This document shows, in pieces, positions 24,368 to 36,204 of a DNA stretch of 64,000 bases. Source of the DNA: Irpex lacteus (Eukaryota > Basidiomycota > Agaricomycetes > Polyporales > Irpicaceae). How positions within the stretch are numbered: the stretch's first letter is position 1; each line of letters starts with the position of its first letter. The notes below the pieces were generated by a model. It was not told where the DNA came from, did no database searches, and saw nothing but the letters and a program-made list of their open reading frames with translations. The position numbers and the translations under genes were made by a program. Location: the NCBI GenBank assembly GCA_001986395.2, contig MQVO02000012.1, positions 620,001-684,000 on the forward strand. Direction: 5' to 3'.

Positions 24368-24998
24368 TGCTTCCACGGGAAGTGAACATCCACGGGAAGT
24401 GAACAAAACCCTTGTGGGGGTCCTCCACTTCCTCATGCCTCCTCGTTAAAATTCCCATTTGTGTGTTTCTATCTTGAGAAACCGCATGCAAACTTTCATA
24501 AGGAAACAAGCAGAATTGCGGCAATGAAAAATCATAGAGCTCCGATTTGGACGCTTTGTCACGGGCGACTCACCTTGTAAGCTTGATCTAGCCTGCATTT
24601 GCGCATAGAATTGTGATGACTATGCTGCAGAGGACATATTTTCATATTAATATTTCGGGAAAAATAGAATTCTGGTCAAAGGACCCGATGTGCAAGTGCG
24701 ACGTACGACATATGCTCCTGAAGGTGCTCGAGCGTGACATCAGCTCGCCCAGGGAGTCAGGCGCTTACAAGCCAAAAGTTCTGTGACATTGCGTGACATA
24801 AGCGTGGATTTGGCGGGCGAAAAGTTACCTTCGTACGGCTCTTCCTGCACGATCGTTTCTCCTTCAAAAAATCTGAAATCACAGTATGATATGCAGAAGA
24901 TGTCTCGCAAACGTTGTACAAAAACTCCGAAGGTGAAGGGTGAACGTAGAAGCGGCGGCACGGGAAGTGAACACCCCTGTTCACTTCCCGTGGAAGTA
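24368..24998. mobile_element. MITE-like element, 631 bp, TA-flanked
   Basis: The 21-base ends 24368-24388 (TGCTTCCACGGGAAG...) and 24978-24998 are inverted copies differing at one base. TA dinucleotides flank both sides (24366-24367 and 24999-25000), as expected for a TA target duplication of the Tc1/mariner/PIF kind. The end motif CACGGGAAGTGAACA is repeated at both termini: directly at the left (24375-24388 and 24391-24405) and as an inverted pair at the right (24959-24973 facing 24978-24992, 4-base loop). No transposase frame is present, so it is nonautonomous. Confidence 0.7.
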
Positions 24999-26102
24999 TA
25001 GTATTGCCACCGCTTACGTATGATATCTCCGAGTCGTTTCTGGCTTTTTCTTCAACGTAAGTTCTGCATTGGATTGGCGATGGGAGTAACCGACTGACGG
25101 TGCCACTTAGAATGTTTACTTACAGCCTTTGGATAATGCATCTGTGCTTTAAAGCGAAGAATTCATTGCTCATCATAGCATGAGCATACACTTCACACTG
25201 TGGTCGGCAGGCAGCTCGATTCTCAGGTCTGCTCGACGTTGGTTCCCTTGGATATGATCACACGAGTCAGGACAGCCGATACACGGTGACTTCCATTCCA
25301 CTACACTGAAGGTCGACACGAGCCGCTGACTTCGAAGGTGAGTACTGAGTCGGTACTGAGTGCAACTTCTGGCAACGCCTATCGCGCCTGTTTGTCTTTC
25401 GATTGGCTATCTTCGCACAGATGTGTTCGACTACAGCCACGTCTTAAGCTTATCTGCTTCCCTGCTCTGCAGCAAGGCTGCTTACCCAAGAAAGCAAGTA
25501 CTTTAATGACCGGACGTCCCCGCATTAATGCCGTCATGGCTAGTAAATCGAGGAGTCTACTGTAGTGGGGTGTGCTATTGTGTGTTACATTGTTAGAATG
25601 TTGAAGGAGGCTCGTGCATGACTAGGTGAGTCTTCTAGGGTGGGTTGGCTCTCCATAGACCCAAGTACCCGCTGACTCAATCAATTTGTTTTCAATTAAT
25701 CAGGTTAATTGTGCGTATATTGGAAGCGCGGGGGCTTCCTAAAATTGTCGTGGTTTGTTGATCCCTGTACTAGAGGAACGTATGCAGTGTCTTGATTCAA
25801 TTGATTGCGGGTACAAAGCAGGTCTCTCCAGATTTACCTGCTCTCGGTTTCGGGCGGGCTGCTCCGACCAATAGGAGCTCTCAAAAACGATTTCTTGCTG
25901 ATAGACTGAATATGACGTATTGATAAGCAAGTTAGGGATCGCCGCCACCGCCGCCTCTGTGCTGTCGACAGCGCGACGAACTATTGGTAGGCAAGTATAT
26001 GACATCCTACGTTGACCATAGTGTACTGACATGAGTTTTGACAGGAGCTTATTCATGAGACGGCGGCATCCCGCTACGTGCAGGTTCAACAAATATAGAT
26101 TG

Positions 26103-26109
26103 TATATAA
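26103..26109 (+). promoter_or_regulatory. TATA box of array copy 3
   Basis: TATATAA lies about 112 bases upstream of the ATG at 26221, just after a second AAATATA run. Confidence 0.4.
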
Positions 26110-26220
26110 TCAGCAATATGGATATTGAGTATCTCGTTACTACCGAGACCTCGTCTGGCCCTGTAATTACGACTTGAGCGGCCCAACACCACTTGAGCAT
26201 CTTCCCAAATACCTTCTGCA

Positions 26221-27612
26221 ATGTCTAAGACTTCTATCTTTCTTCTGGGCCCCACAGGTATGTTCTCTTCCACCTCACCTCACACGCTCTAACGTAATGA
26301 CGGACTGTACTACTAATGCTTAGGCTACCTTGGAAGCTCAGTACTTTCCCGTCTACTCGCTCACCCAAAGAGAAACACCTTCGTAATAACAGTCCTTGTC
26401 CGGTCCGAAGAGAAGGCAAGGAAGCTGCAGGACTTTGGTGTCACTGCGGTGGTGGGTTCCATCAAGGACGCCGCTCTAGTTGCACGGTTGGCAGAGGAAG
26501 CCCATGTAGTTTTCAATGTTGTGAGTACTGCAGTCCACTTCGCATGATCTAATGAACTCATTGCGACCTTAAGGCTGATTCGGATGATCTGGACCTGGCA
26601 TATGCACTCCTAGCAGGGCTGAAGACCAGGCATATCAAGACAGGCGAAGTTCCTATCCTGATACATACTTCAGGTACCGGCGAGTATCGAATATTCTGGC
26701 TATTCTACTCACTTTGAGCTAACGACATTATCAAGGTGTGTTCATGTGGGCAGGTGCCATGGATGGTCTCAACATCACAGATAGAATCTTCAGTGACGAC
26801 AATCCGCAGGACATAGACAGTAATACTCCGGATAGCGCATTACATCGGAACGTCGATCGTGTCGTAATCAAAGCTGACGACCAAGGTGAGTAGCCTACGT
26901 ACTCTTATCCGTCATGCACATACTTACGGTGTACTTAGGATACGTCAGGACATACATCGTCCTGCCTAGTACTATCTGGGGAATCGGCTCGAACCCAATT
27001 ATCAGCGCTGGCATTGCAAACCGCTTTTCCATCCAGGTCCCTGCGCTGATCCGCGCCTCGATTGGTCGTAGACAAGCAGGCATAGTCGGAAAAGGACAAG
27101 CGATATGGACAGGCATCAATGTCAACGAACGTACGTTCCAGCGCTTGTGACTGTTGAATGCCGCATGCTCATATGAGATCTAGAGGCTGAATTCTATGTC
27201 ACCCTATTCGACGCTATTCTTTCCAGACCTGAAGAAATAGGCCATGGACACGACGGCTACTACTTCGGTGAAAACGGAGAGTATTCATGGTATGATCTTG
27301 GCAAGGCCATCGGCAAGGCTCTTGTCAGGCGCGGATTGAGCAGCTCCGATGAGCCTACAACGTTCTCAAGGGAGGAGCTCACCAAATTCTTTGGATCTGA
27401 GGTACGTCGATGAAGCTTGCCTGACGCGATATCAGTTTGAGTGACATGCGGTTTTACAGCAAATAGGTGCCATATGGGGGAGCAACGCTCGTGTGAGGGC
27501 GCCACATGCGCGATCTATAGGATGGAAGCCAAAGCTTACCACTCGTGATTTCTTTGCTAATATTGACGATGAAGTCGAGGTGATCCTGCAGCGACAACGG
27601 CAAGAGGAATAA
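26221..27612 (+). CDS. NAD(P)-binding Rossmann protein, array copy 3
   Basis: Seven exons: 26221-26257, 26324-26520, 26574-26679, 26736-26885, 26939-27130, 27184-27401 and 27460-27612, giving 350 residues. The glycine loop reads GPTGYLGSS, with Pro where the other copies have Ala, so the three glycines are kept. Blocks LVRSEEKARKLQDFGV, ILIHTSGTG, YIVLPSTIWGIGSNPI, GHGHDGYYFGENGEYSWYD and SIGWKPKLTTRDFF are present. The segment between exons 3 and 4 diverges (MWAGAMDGLNITDR) and ADKEG reads ADDQG. Intron 3 starts GCGAGT, a GC-AG intron. A TATATAA box lies at 26103-26109. Confidence 0.88.
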
Positions 27613-28491
27613 CTTTCGTGGACTTGGGTTAACGTTATGGACTGCTGGGTAGCTGTTGTAGTATCTGTGTATTATTAAACTTACTTAATTGATAAGTATT
27701 GTCTCGGGACGTCCAGAACAAAGAGAGTATTGCCTTCCTTCAACTGTACCAGTCCGGTCGACAGTGGCAGGGGTCACAGGTAATATTCCAATATTCCAGC
27801 TCCAGGACCCCGGAAAATACCGGCTATCTCCGCGCTTGGTAGCCAAGCGGGCGAAGAACGCGTCCGAGTTCGAGAGACTTGACTTCAATCACGACCTCTA
27901 CATTTTGTTTGCGATCTCTCACTACTGCGGGGCTTGGCCTCTACTACCGCTATTGCCTCTGGATTTTATCTTAGTACTATCAATAAATCTCAGTACATAT
28001 TCCCTCGCCCCCATCTAACTCCGGCAGTCCGCACCGTGCAGCCAAGTAAACGTCCCCAGGGGTTTGCTGGCGAATCCCACAGAGCCGCGGACAGGCTTCG
28101 TAAATCAGTCACAGGCGCATGAACTCTACTCAGTGACACATTACACAATTCGTACATCTCATTCCCTTCCAAAGTCAAGAAACTCAAGACCTTAAGTTAC
28201 GGCCACCGGTGGTATGAGACCTTTTCGTCGGCATTCCGGTATAACGCTGATTATTAATACTCTCAGTGCAGACTCCACCCGATCACAATCCTAATTGTGG
28301 AAGTATGATATCGATTCTGTCTCCCGGAGGCTGTAATCATGAATGCGATTGCGAGCTGGCTTTGTCATAGCTGTGGGAAAGAACTTCATCGAATTCTCTC
28401 TTGAGTATAAATATGAGGCCGATACGTCAGTAAGAACGTATACTTTTCTACCTGCAACTGCTATATCGAAAACTCATCCTCATTGTACACA
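27613..28491. other. Intergenic between array copies 3 and 4
   Basis: This 0.9 kb contains the promoter of copy 4, with a TATAAATA box at 28406-28413. I see no additional gene. Confidence 0.5.
28406..28413 (+). promoter_or_regulatory. TATA box of array copy 4
   Basis: TATAAATA lies about 80 bases upstream of the ATG at 28492. Confidence 0.5.
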
Positions 28492-29893
28492 ATGTCTAAT
28501 AAAACGCCTATTCTCTTTTTCGGTGCAACTGGTGCGTGTTTGATCTGCGCTAGCGGTATCATCTCATACTGATAAGCACTAAATTAATTTTAAAGGTTAT
28601 CTCGGAGGTTCTATACTTGCTCGTTTACTCACTCATCCGAACAAGGACAGCTTCGAGATTACCGCTCTGGTTCGTTCTGCGGAGAAGGCAAAGAAGTTGG
28701 AAACCTTCGGCGTGAAAGCTGTCGTTGGCTCCCTGAAGGATGCCCCATTGGTGCAACAACTTTCGGAGAACGCTCATATTCTATTTTCGATCGTCAGTTG
28801 CTAATCTATGTCACTGTCTGGGCTCCTTTGCTAACATGTTGTTTATCAGGCCGATTCAGACGACGTTGAGGCTACCACGGCCTTCCTCGCTGGATTGAAA
28901 AACAGGCACACGAAGACGGGAGACGTGCCTATCTTGATCCACACCTCGGGAACAGGTTTGTCCGTGGCTTCATAACTATTGTCAGAGTACTGAACTTTAT
29001 TCGCCACTATGTTAGGCCTTTTGACTTTCAATGCGTCCACTAAAGGACTAGGCATATCGGAAAAGATCTGGAACGACGACGACCCCGACGACATCGAGCA
29101 AAATATCCCTCCCACTGCTTTTCATCGTAACGTAGACCTACCAATCGTCAACGCTGATAAAGAAGGTCGGTAATCCTTTTCGCTGTAGATTTGTCTCGTA
29201 ACTAACGTGTGTTTACCGTACACTTAGGGTACCTGAAGTCCTACATTGTCTTGCCGAGTACTATCTGGGGAATTGCAAAGAACTCGTTGGTGGAAGCAGG
29301 GATCTCTAATCCATACTCCATTCAGGTTCCTCTTCTCATTAAAGCTTCTCTCGGTCGGGGTCAGGCGGGTATGGTTGGCAAGGGTCAGGCGATCTGGTGC
29401 AGTGTCAACATCGAAGAACGTAAGCTTACAACATGTTTGCTTTCCATGTGAGCAAACGCTAACGGAGAACACAGAGGCCGACTTCTTTATCATACTATAT
29501 GATGCACTTATCGCCAACCCGGACAAAGTAGGGCACGGACGTGATGGCTACTACTTTGGCACGAATGGCGAACATACATGGTACGATATCTCGAAGGCCA
29601 TTGGGGTGGCTCTCGTGAAACGCGGGATCAGCAAGTCAGACGAACCGACTACGTTTACCACCGAAGAACTTGTGAAGTACTTTGGCTCAGAGGTACGCTG
29701 TTGACAAGCATCTCATGTCAACTCGCATACTGACAACTTCGCGAAGTGGCTCGGCAACTACTGGGGCTCCAACTCACGAGGACGATCTGGGCATTCAAAG
29801 TCGCTCGGCTGGAATCCTAAGCTTACCACACAGGATTTCTTGGACAGCATAGACGCAGAAGTAGAGGCGGTAATTAAACAGCAACAGACGTAG
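28492..29893 (+). CDS. NAD(P)-binding Rossmann protein, array copy 4
   Basis: Seven exons: 28492-28531, 28596-28792, 28850-28955, 29016-29165, 29228-29419, 29475-29692 and 29747-29893, giving 349 residues. The glycine loop is GATGYLGGS, followed by LVRSAEKAKKLETFGV. Blocks ILIHTSGTG, IWNDDDPDDIEQN, FHRNVDLPIVNADKEGYLK, YIVLPSTIWGIAKNSLV, GHGRDGYYFGTNGEHTWYD and SLGWNPKLTTQDFLDSIDAE are intact. Exon 1 has one extra codon. Exon lengths otherwise follow the array standard, with exon 4 at 150 bases. Confidence 0.88.
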
Positions 29894-30307
29894 GACAGGA
29901 AGACGTGTAGGGTAAGAAATACCTGTAATATATGACTTTTTTTGGATTATCCCAGGTATCTGCACCACCTTACCATTCGCAGATAACATGTGAGATGCGC
30001 AGATCGCACCAGATATCCTGTTACGCAACCTTTGATGCGCTGGAGAACTGATCAGAAAAAAGGTCGTGTCGTCATCTAAATACGCCGATCGGGTTCTCTT
30101 ACACGCGAGAAAGCTTGCGAAAGTTGAGCTCAACGGCTTGATCGACGGAGTCATCAGTGATGGGAATCCCGACACGAACGGTTTACACAACTCGGAGCCG
30201 CTGTCTCAAGTAGAAATACCGTCGACACTCGAGCTCTCAACACAGAATAGGTAAACCCCCGCAATCGTATACCTTCTCACATATTCTCAGTCTGCTCAGT
30301 GCACGTA
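29894..30307. other. Intergenic between array copies 4 and 5
   Basis: This short spacer should hold the promoter of copy 5. No separate feature is recognisable. Confidence 0.5.
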
Positions 30308-31710
30308 ATGTCTCAAATTACGATCCTTTTCCTCGGAGCAACCGGTATGTCCTCATACTTTCTGCCAGTACAAATATCCCGACATATCGTCTCTTGAACT
30401 GTTGCAGGCTATCTCGGGGGATCCGTACTCGCTCGACTGCTCGCGCATCCGTCAACACATACCTTTGCTATCACTGCCTTAGTTCGTTCTGAGGAAAAGG
30501 CAAAGAAACTAGAGACATTCGGTGTCACACCTGTCGTTGGATCTACGAAGGATACCGCCTTGCTGGCTAAACTAGCGGAAAATGCGCATGTCGTCTTCTC
30601 TATGGTAGGTAGCATACCTTTCCATAGTCTCTCGTGCTGATCTTGCTGGTCAGGCTGATTCCGACGATCACGAAGCTACTACCGCGTTCCTTACGGGCAT
30701 TAAGAATAGACACGTCAAGACAGGTGATGTACCTATCTTGATCCATACGTCGGGGACAGGCAAGTTGGAGATCTCTTCATGATGTCAGGTTTATCTAACT
30801 TGGACGCCATTGGTGATACAGGCGTCTTGACGGCAGGCGAAGCCTTCACGAAAGGTCTCGGTATCACTGATAAGATATTCGTGGACGACGATTCCGACGA
30901 CCTCGAGCGGTCCATTCCCTCAACTGCTTGGCACCGCAATGTGGATCTTGCCATCATCCAAGCAGATAAAGAAGGTATGTGTTGAAGACAATCGTCGTCA
31001 ATTATTTACTCAAACCTGAGATAATCATAGGATATGTGAGATCGCATATCGTCGCCCCTGGTGTTATCTGGGGCATTGCCAAACATGCGTTGGTTCAGGC
31101 TGGAATATCGAACCCCAACACCAAGGGAGTTGGTTTTATCGCTCTCCCCTCTATTGCCAGAGGTCAAGCAGCCGTCATAGGAAAGGGCCAAGCAATATGG
31201 CCGAGTGTCAATATCGAAGAGCGTACGTCAGATTTCCCTCCGTCGTATTTGATTAGCAAGCTTCATATTGAGAGGGATTGTAGAGGCTGATATGTACATC
31301 ATTCTCTACGATGCAATTGTGTCGAGTCCGGAGACAGTCGGACATGGCCGCGACGGATACTACTTTGGTGAGAATGGCGAATTTTTGTGGTACGACCTTT
31401 CGAAGGCGATCGGGAAGGCCCTCGTCAAACGCGGATTGGCACAAACGGACGAACCGACACCGTTCACCTCCGAGGAACTCATCAAGAACTTCGGATCTGA
31501 GGTTTGTACACCTCAATCTTCTCACCGTACTAGACTGATAGCTGTTTATCGAAGGACGTCGGCAACATGTTTGGGAGCAACTCCCGTGCCAGGGGAAAGA
31601 AAGCAAGGTCACTCGGATGGGAACCCAAACTCGACACTCAGAGCTTCCTCGACAGTATCGATGCGGAGGTGGAGATTCTTCTCAAGCAGAAGTCAGCGGA
31701 GAGTGTATGA
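30308..31710 (+). CDS. NAD(P)-binding Rossmann protein, array copy 5
   Basis: Seven exons: 30308-30344, 30408-30604, 30654-30759, 30822-30974, 31031-31222, 31284-31501 and 31555-31710, giving 352 residues. The glycine loop is GATGYLGGS; LVRSEEKAKKLETFGV, ILIHTSGTG, IFVDDDSDDLERS, IIQADKEGYVRSHIV, GHGRDGYYFGENGEFLWYD and SLGWEPKLDTQSFLDSIDAE follow. Intron 3 begins GCAAGT (30760), the second GC-AG intron at this position in the array. Exon 4 is 153 bases, as in copies 1, 2 and 9, and the C-terminus carries a few extra residues (SAESV). Confidence 0.88.
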
Positions 31711-32286
31711 ACAATCTCGCCATAAAACCCCCACCAATAGCGATCATAGGTCATTCCTGCAGTTTTGCAATTACAATATCGAAGCATTATAAACCCGTTG
31801 TTTACTTCTGAATATGACCGTGAGTGCGAGGCGCTATGGAACCTTCACGATCCAACGATGTTTCCATAATCACTGGCTGTTGAGCGGCAGCTTTGAAACT
31901 CTAACTCTCCTGGACAATTGGCTGACGTTATATCTTGCTCACCTATTCGAAACTAGTCGCTCCCATGAGACAGCCTGCTCATTATAGGTATGTACCCAAG
32001 TACCAAGCACCAAGCTTAAAGCTGACTTCTGTAAATACGATACTGGCGCTAGGTTGTTGGCCATCGAATAGTGCGTTGGTCAATTTGACCCTGTTACTAA
32101 CTCTACTGAGCGTTTTGTAGGGCCGATTTACCAAGACATTCAACATAATCACCTCTATTGGTGGGAATTGTGATGGTGCTCGATAATATATACCCTCAGG
32201 TATAAGTAGACCTACTATGTTTATACAGCAGCAGAGTTCCCCTCTCTTTGAGCCAGTCCTATCTCCTCTACTCGACACTTTCAGTC
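31711..32286. other. Intergenic between array copies 5 and 6
   Basis: This contains the presumed promoter of copy 6, with AT-rich TATA-like runs near 32185-32205. Nothing else is recognised. Confidence 0.45.
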
Positions 32287-33667
32287 ATGTCCAAGACCTC
32301 TATCCTTCTCTTTGGCGCAACGGGTATGGATCATACTGATGACTGTACTATCGCTTTACTCAATACCCCTCTTGCAATATCCCAGGTTATCTTGGGAGCT
32401 CCGTTCTCAGTCGTTTTCTCGTCCATCCACGAAGAGAGGATCTCGATATCACAGTCCTCGTACGGTCGACAGAAAAAGCACAGAAGCTGGCGACGTTCGG
32501 AGTGAAGACCGTCGTGGGCTCAATTATGGACGCTCCCCTAGTTGAGCGGCTTGCTGAACAGACACACGTCCTGTTCTCTATCGTAAGTCTCACACTCAGG
32601 CGTCCCGTATAATATGACGTTTCACGTCTTTTATCACCGATCAGGCCGACTCTCATAATCTTGCTGCTGCAAACGCGTACCTTACAGGGATGAAGAAGAG
32701 GCACGATAAGACGGGAGATGTCCCTATTCTGATTCATACTTCGGGCACTTGTACGTTCTCCAGATTCTCTGTGATATACCCTTGACCGTGTGTGACTATA
32801 GCTGTGTTTATGTTTGATTCCTCGACGAAGGTCTACACGGACAACGACCCCAACGACCTCGAACGATCCATTCCACCCACTGCCTTCCATCGAAGCGTGG
32901 ATCTCGCCATTGTGGGAGCCGATAATGAAGGTCAGCCTGAGCTATTGAGATTTTCTGGCAGCGTTATGCATGGCATCACTGAATTGCCTCATGAATAAGG
33001 TTACTTGAAGTCGTATATCATCCTTCCTAGCGTCATCTGGGGAATCGCGAAGAACCCCTTGGTGGACGCCGAGATTGCTAATCCTCACTCCGGGGGAGTT
33101 GCTTTAATGGTTCGTGCAGCGGTCGCACGGGGCAGAGCGGGTATAGTTGGCGATGGCCAGGCGTTATTGCCTTGTATCAATGTCGAAGAGCGTATGTCCA
33201 TTTCGATCTTTCTTCGGCGGTAATTGCACTCATGCGATGGATAATTGTAGAGGCAGATTTCTTCATCATTCTGTACGACGTCATTGACTCGAAGCCTGAA
33301 GCAAGTAGGCATGGGCGCGATGGATACTACATTGGTGAGAACGGAGATTTTGTCTGGCACGACTTCGCCAAGGCCGTCGGGAAGGCTCTTGTCCGGCGCG
33401 GGTTGAGCGAGTCAGACGAACCAACAAAGTTCACAACTGAGGAGATTGTAGAGTACTTCGGCTGTGAGGTAAGCTCTCGTAGGATCTTATGTTCAATTAC
33501 TAAAAGCAGCTTCCCTGTAGGAATATGGTAGCTTCTTCAGTGTCAGTTGTCGTGCTAGGGCGGAACATGCCAGACTGCTTGGTTGGGAGCCCAAGCTTAC
33601 CACTCAAGACTTCTTTGATAGCCTCGATGCCGAGGTGGGAGCTGTTTTAGAGCAGAAGAGGGCGTGA
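32287..33667 (+). CDS. NAD(P)-binding Rossmann protein, array copy 6 (divergent)
   Basis: Seven exons: 32287-32323, 32386-32582, 32645-32750, 32802-32930, 33000-33191, 33251-33468 and 33521-33667, giving 341 residues. It keeps the glycine loop GATGYLGSS and the VLVRSTEKAQKL block. Exon 4 is only 129 bases, so 7-8 residues are missing before VYTDNDPNDLERS. Several otherwise conserved positions have changed: GxVGHGRDGYYFG reads ASRHGRDGYYIG, and WYD reads WHD. The C-terminal exon reads SFFSVSCRAR where the others have WGSNSRAR. The frame is open throughout, so it could be a functional but diverging copy, or one starting to decay. Confidence 0.85.
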
Positions 33668-34084
33668 GATGTAAATTAGTGCAAAGGGGAATCGCGGTAT
33701 TGAACACTATGCAAATGCTTACTGATTCGGTAGTTTCAAAAAGTTAAAACAAGCTACTTCGACAACCACTTGCTCATGTAGGAACATATTGCTAGTATGC
33801 TCCGAATATGCTTTGAAGATAAGTAATAATTGATCGCTGCAGCTGGCCGGGGTCCTTTGTACGCTAGCGCTCATCGTGGAAGTTCTCACGATCAAAGCAA
33901 ACAAAGCGCCTAAACCTGTCACTGCGAGCTGCTGTGACGTCAACTTCTAGCCACAACTGCCAAGATGGCGAACAGCTTATTCATCCTTCTTCCATGCTAT
34001 GGAACGTCACGCCTTCGTATATAAACCAAACATGCAAACTCGGGAGTACCATCTCAGTTTTCCACCTCTTTACGTTCTTCCACC
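33668..34084. other. Intergenic between array copies 6 and 7
   Basis: This contains the promoter of copy 7, with a TATATAAA box at 34018-34025. No other feature is seen. Confidence 0.5.
34018..34025 (+). promoter_or_regulatory. TATA box of array copy 7
   Basis: TATATAAA lies 60-67 bases upstream of the ATG at 34085, followed by a pyrimidine-rich leader. Confidence 0.55.
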
Positions 34085-35494
34085 ATGTCCAAAACTCCCA
34101 TTCTCCTCATCGGGGCTACAGGTATGGCCGAATCGAACCCTCGAGCACCGCAGAACTCATGTTCTCCATAGGTTATATCGGAGGCTCCGTGCTTGCTCGT
34201 CTGCTTGCTCACCCAAGCAAAGACACTTACGAGATCACGGCACTGGTCCGCTCTGAAGAGAAGGCAAAGAAGCTTGAAAGCTTCGGTGTAAAACCTGTCA
34301 TCGGCTCGTACAAAGATACAGCATTAGTCCAGAAACTAGCAGAAAACGCGCACGTTGTGTTCTCTTGCGTATGTAAGCCAAATGAACGTAAAGGTATTAT
34401 ACTGACGTTGGTCCTGTAGGCTGATGCAGACGCGCTGGATGCTACGAACGCGTTTCTCGCGGGTTTGAGGAACAGGCACGCCAAAGCTGGCGACTTACCG
34501 ATCTTAATACACACATCTGGAACTGGTACGTATCTATGTATGTTCGTTGGGGTGGTAATGAATCATCATTGAACACCCTATATCGCAGGTCTTCTGACTT
34601 TTGAAGGGTCTACCAAGGGCGAACACACCACCGACAAGATTTACTACGACGACGATCCCGACGACATTGAGAAGTCATTCCCTCCTACCGCTCTTCATCG
34701 CAATGTCGATCTTGCAATCGTCCAGGCCGACAAAGAAGGTCAGTGTGTTCTTCGCATCAAGCCTTTATCACATGAACGCTCATCTCCCTTTCAGGCTACG
34801 TACGAGCCTACATCGTCCTTCCCAGCACCATCTGGGGCATCGCGAAGAATCCTCTGACAGACGCGGGCATTCAGAACCCCTATTCCCAGCAGATCCCCAA
34901 GCTTATCCGTGCGGCCCTAGCTCGCGGTCAAGCAGGCGTGGTCGGAAAAGGTCAAGCTTACTGGCCGAACGTCAACATCGAAGAGCGTGAGTTCGTTTTC
35001 TTACTTACTTATATTTACATGTCTTCAATTGTGATTTCTCTAGAGGGTGATCTGTTCATTGTCTTGTACGACGCCATCTTAAATAACCCGGATAAGATCG
35101 GACACGGCCGCGATGGTTTCTACTTTGGCGAGAATGGCGAGCATCTGTGGTACGACATCTCGAAGGCCATCGGGAAAGCTCTCGTAAAACGTGGGATCAG
35201 CGAGTCGGACGAACCGACTACGTTCACGAAGGAGGAGCTTGCCAAGTACTTTGGCTCGGAGGTAAGCCTTTTTACAACTGTTGAGATTCTTAAATCAGGT
35301 CTCTGGTGACTGATGATTGATGACGTGAATTGGAATACTTGTAGGAGCGTGGCTACGGTTACGGCACGAACTCTCGTGGCAGGGCTAGGCACTCGAGGTC
35401 GATTGGCTGGCAGCCCAAGCTGAGCACCCAGGATATGCTCGATAGTGTCGATGCTGAGGTGGAGGCGATTCTCAAGCAACAGAACAAAGCGTAA
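34085..35494 (+). CDS. NAD(P)-binding Rossmann protein, array copy 7
   Basis: Seven exons: 34085-34121, 34172-34368, 34420-34525, 34589-34738, 34795-34986, 35044-35261 and 35345-35494, giving 349 residues. The glycine loop is GATGYIGGS, followed by LVRSEEKAKKLESFGV. Blocks ILIHTSGTG, IYYDDDPDDIEKS, IVQADKEGYVRAYIVLPS, WGIAKNPLTDAG, GHGRDGFYFGENGEHLWYD and SIGWQPKLSTQDMLDSVDAE are intact. It resembles copy 8 most closely (shared ESF, QIPxLI and GRDGFYF variants), suggesting a recent duplication of that pair. Confidence 0.88.
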
Positions 35495-36204
35495 AGAAGA
35501 ACAGAGAAGTAATGTACGAGAAGAAAGGAGCATCTGTATTGTATCTGGCAAGTCCTACTCGGAATAAAGGATCTGAAGTTGAAATCAAGGTTTTCCCATC
35601 GAGTGAAGCAGGCAGCGAGAATGAGGCAGATGATGTCAGTCATAGGAAAGGAATGACATGCACGTCTATCATATGCCCCATATGTGGCTTGAAATACTCC
35701 GAATTGCAGGCTTTGTGGAGAATGACGCTTACTTCATACCTTGGTAACACCAAGTTGTAGGTGTTGCGGTCATTACGAGGGTATGTAACATTGTTTTCCC
35801 CCGTACAATACCGACGACTTATCAATCTCATTGCTTACTCACATAGCCACCTGGTAGCGAGTCCAACCTGGTTTGTTACCCGCACAGCGTCAGAGATTGC
35901 TTGTAATATGATCGCTTGGAGGCCTCGGAGACGCTGACCAACAAACCCCGAGGATCGGATTGCCGTTTATGACGGTACTTGTCGATTATATGCCTCATTG
36001 AGTAATTGTCTTAGGTCATCGCTGTGTTTGCAAGTTTGAACTGATGCAAGCTACTCACAGGTGACAGCTCGTCTGGGGAATCCTTACCACAACATCCAGC
36101 GCTTAGTACCTGGCCAAGTGCACAGGCATATATAAAATCAGTATGCGAACCCCACAGTACCGTCCCAACTTTCCAGTTCATCTGACTGTTCGTCGACTTC
36201 AATC
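35495..36204. other. Intergenic between array copies 7 and 8
   Basis: This contains the promoter of copy 8 with a TATATAAAA box at 36129-36137. Nothing else is recognised. Confidence 0.5.
36129..36137 (+). promoter_or_regulatory. TATA box of array copy 8
   Basis: TATATAAAA lies about 70 bases upstream of the ATG at 36205, the same spacing as in copy 7. Confidence 0.55.

Larger units (their letters stand above)
24063..26220. other. Intergenic, 2.2 kb, with an inverted-repeat element
   Basis: This contains the RhoGAP promoter, a 631-base inverted-repeat element (24368-24998) and the promoter of array copy 3. Otherwise only short frames without motifs are seen. Confidence 0.5.
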
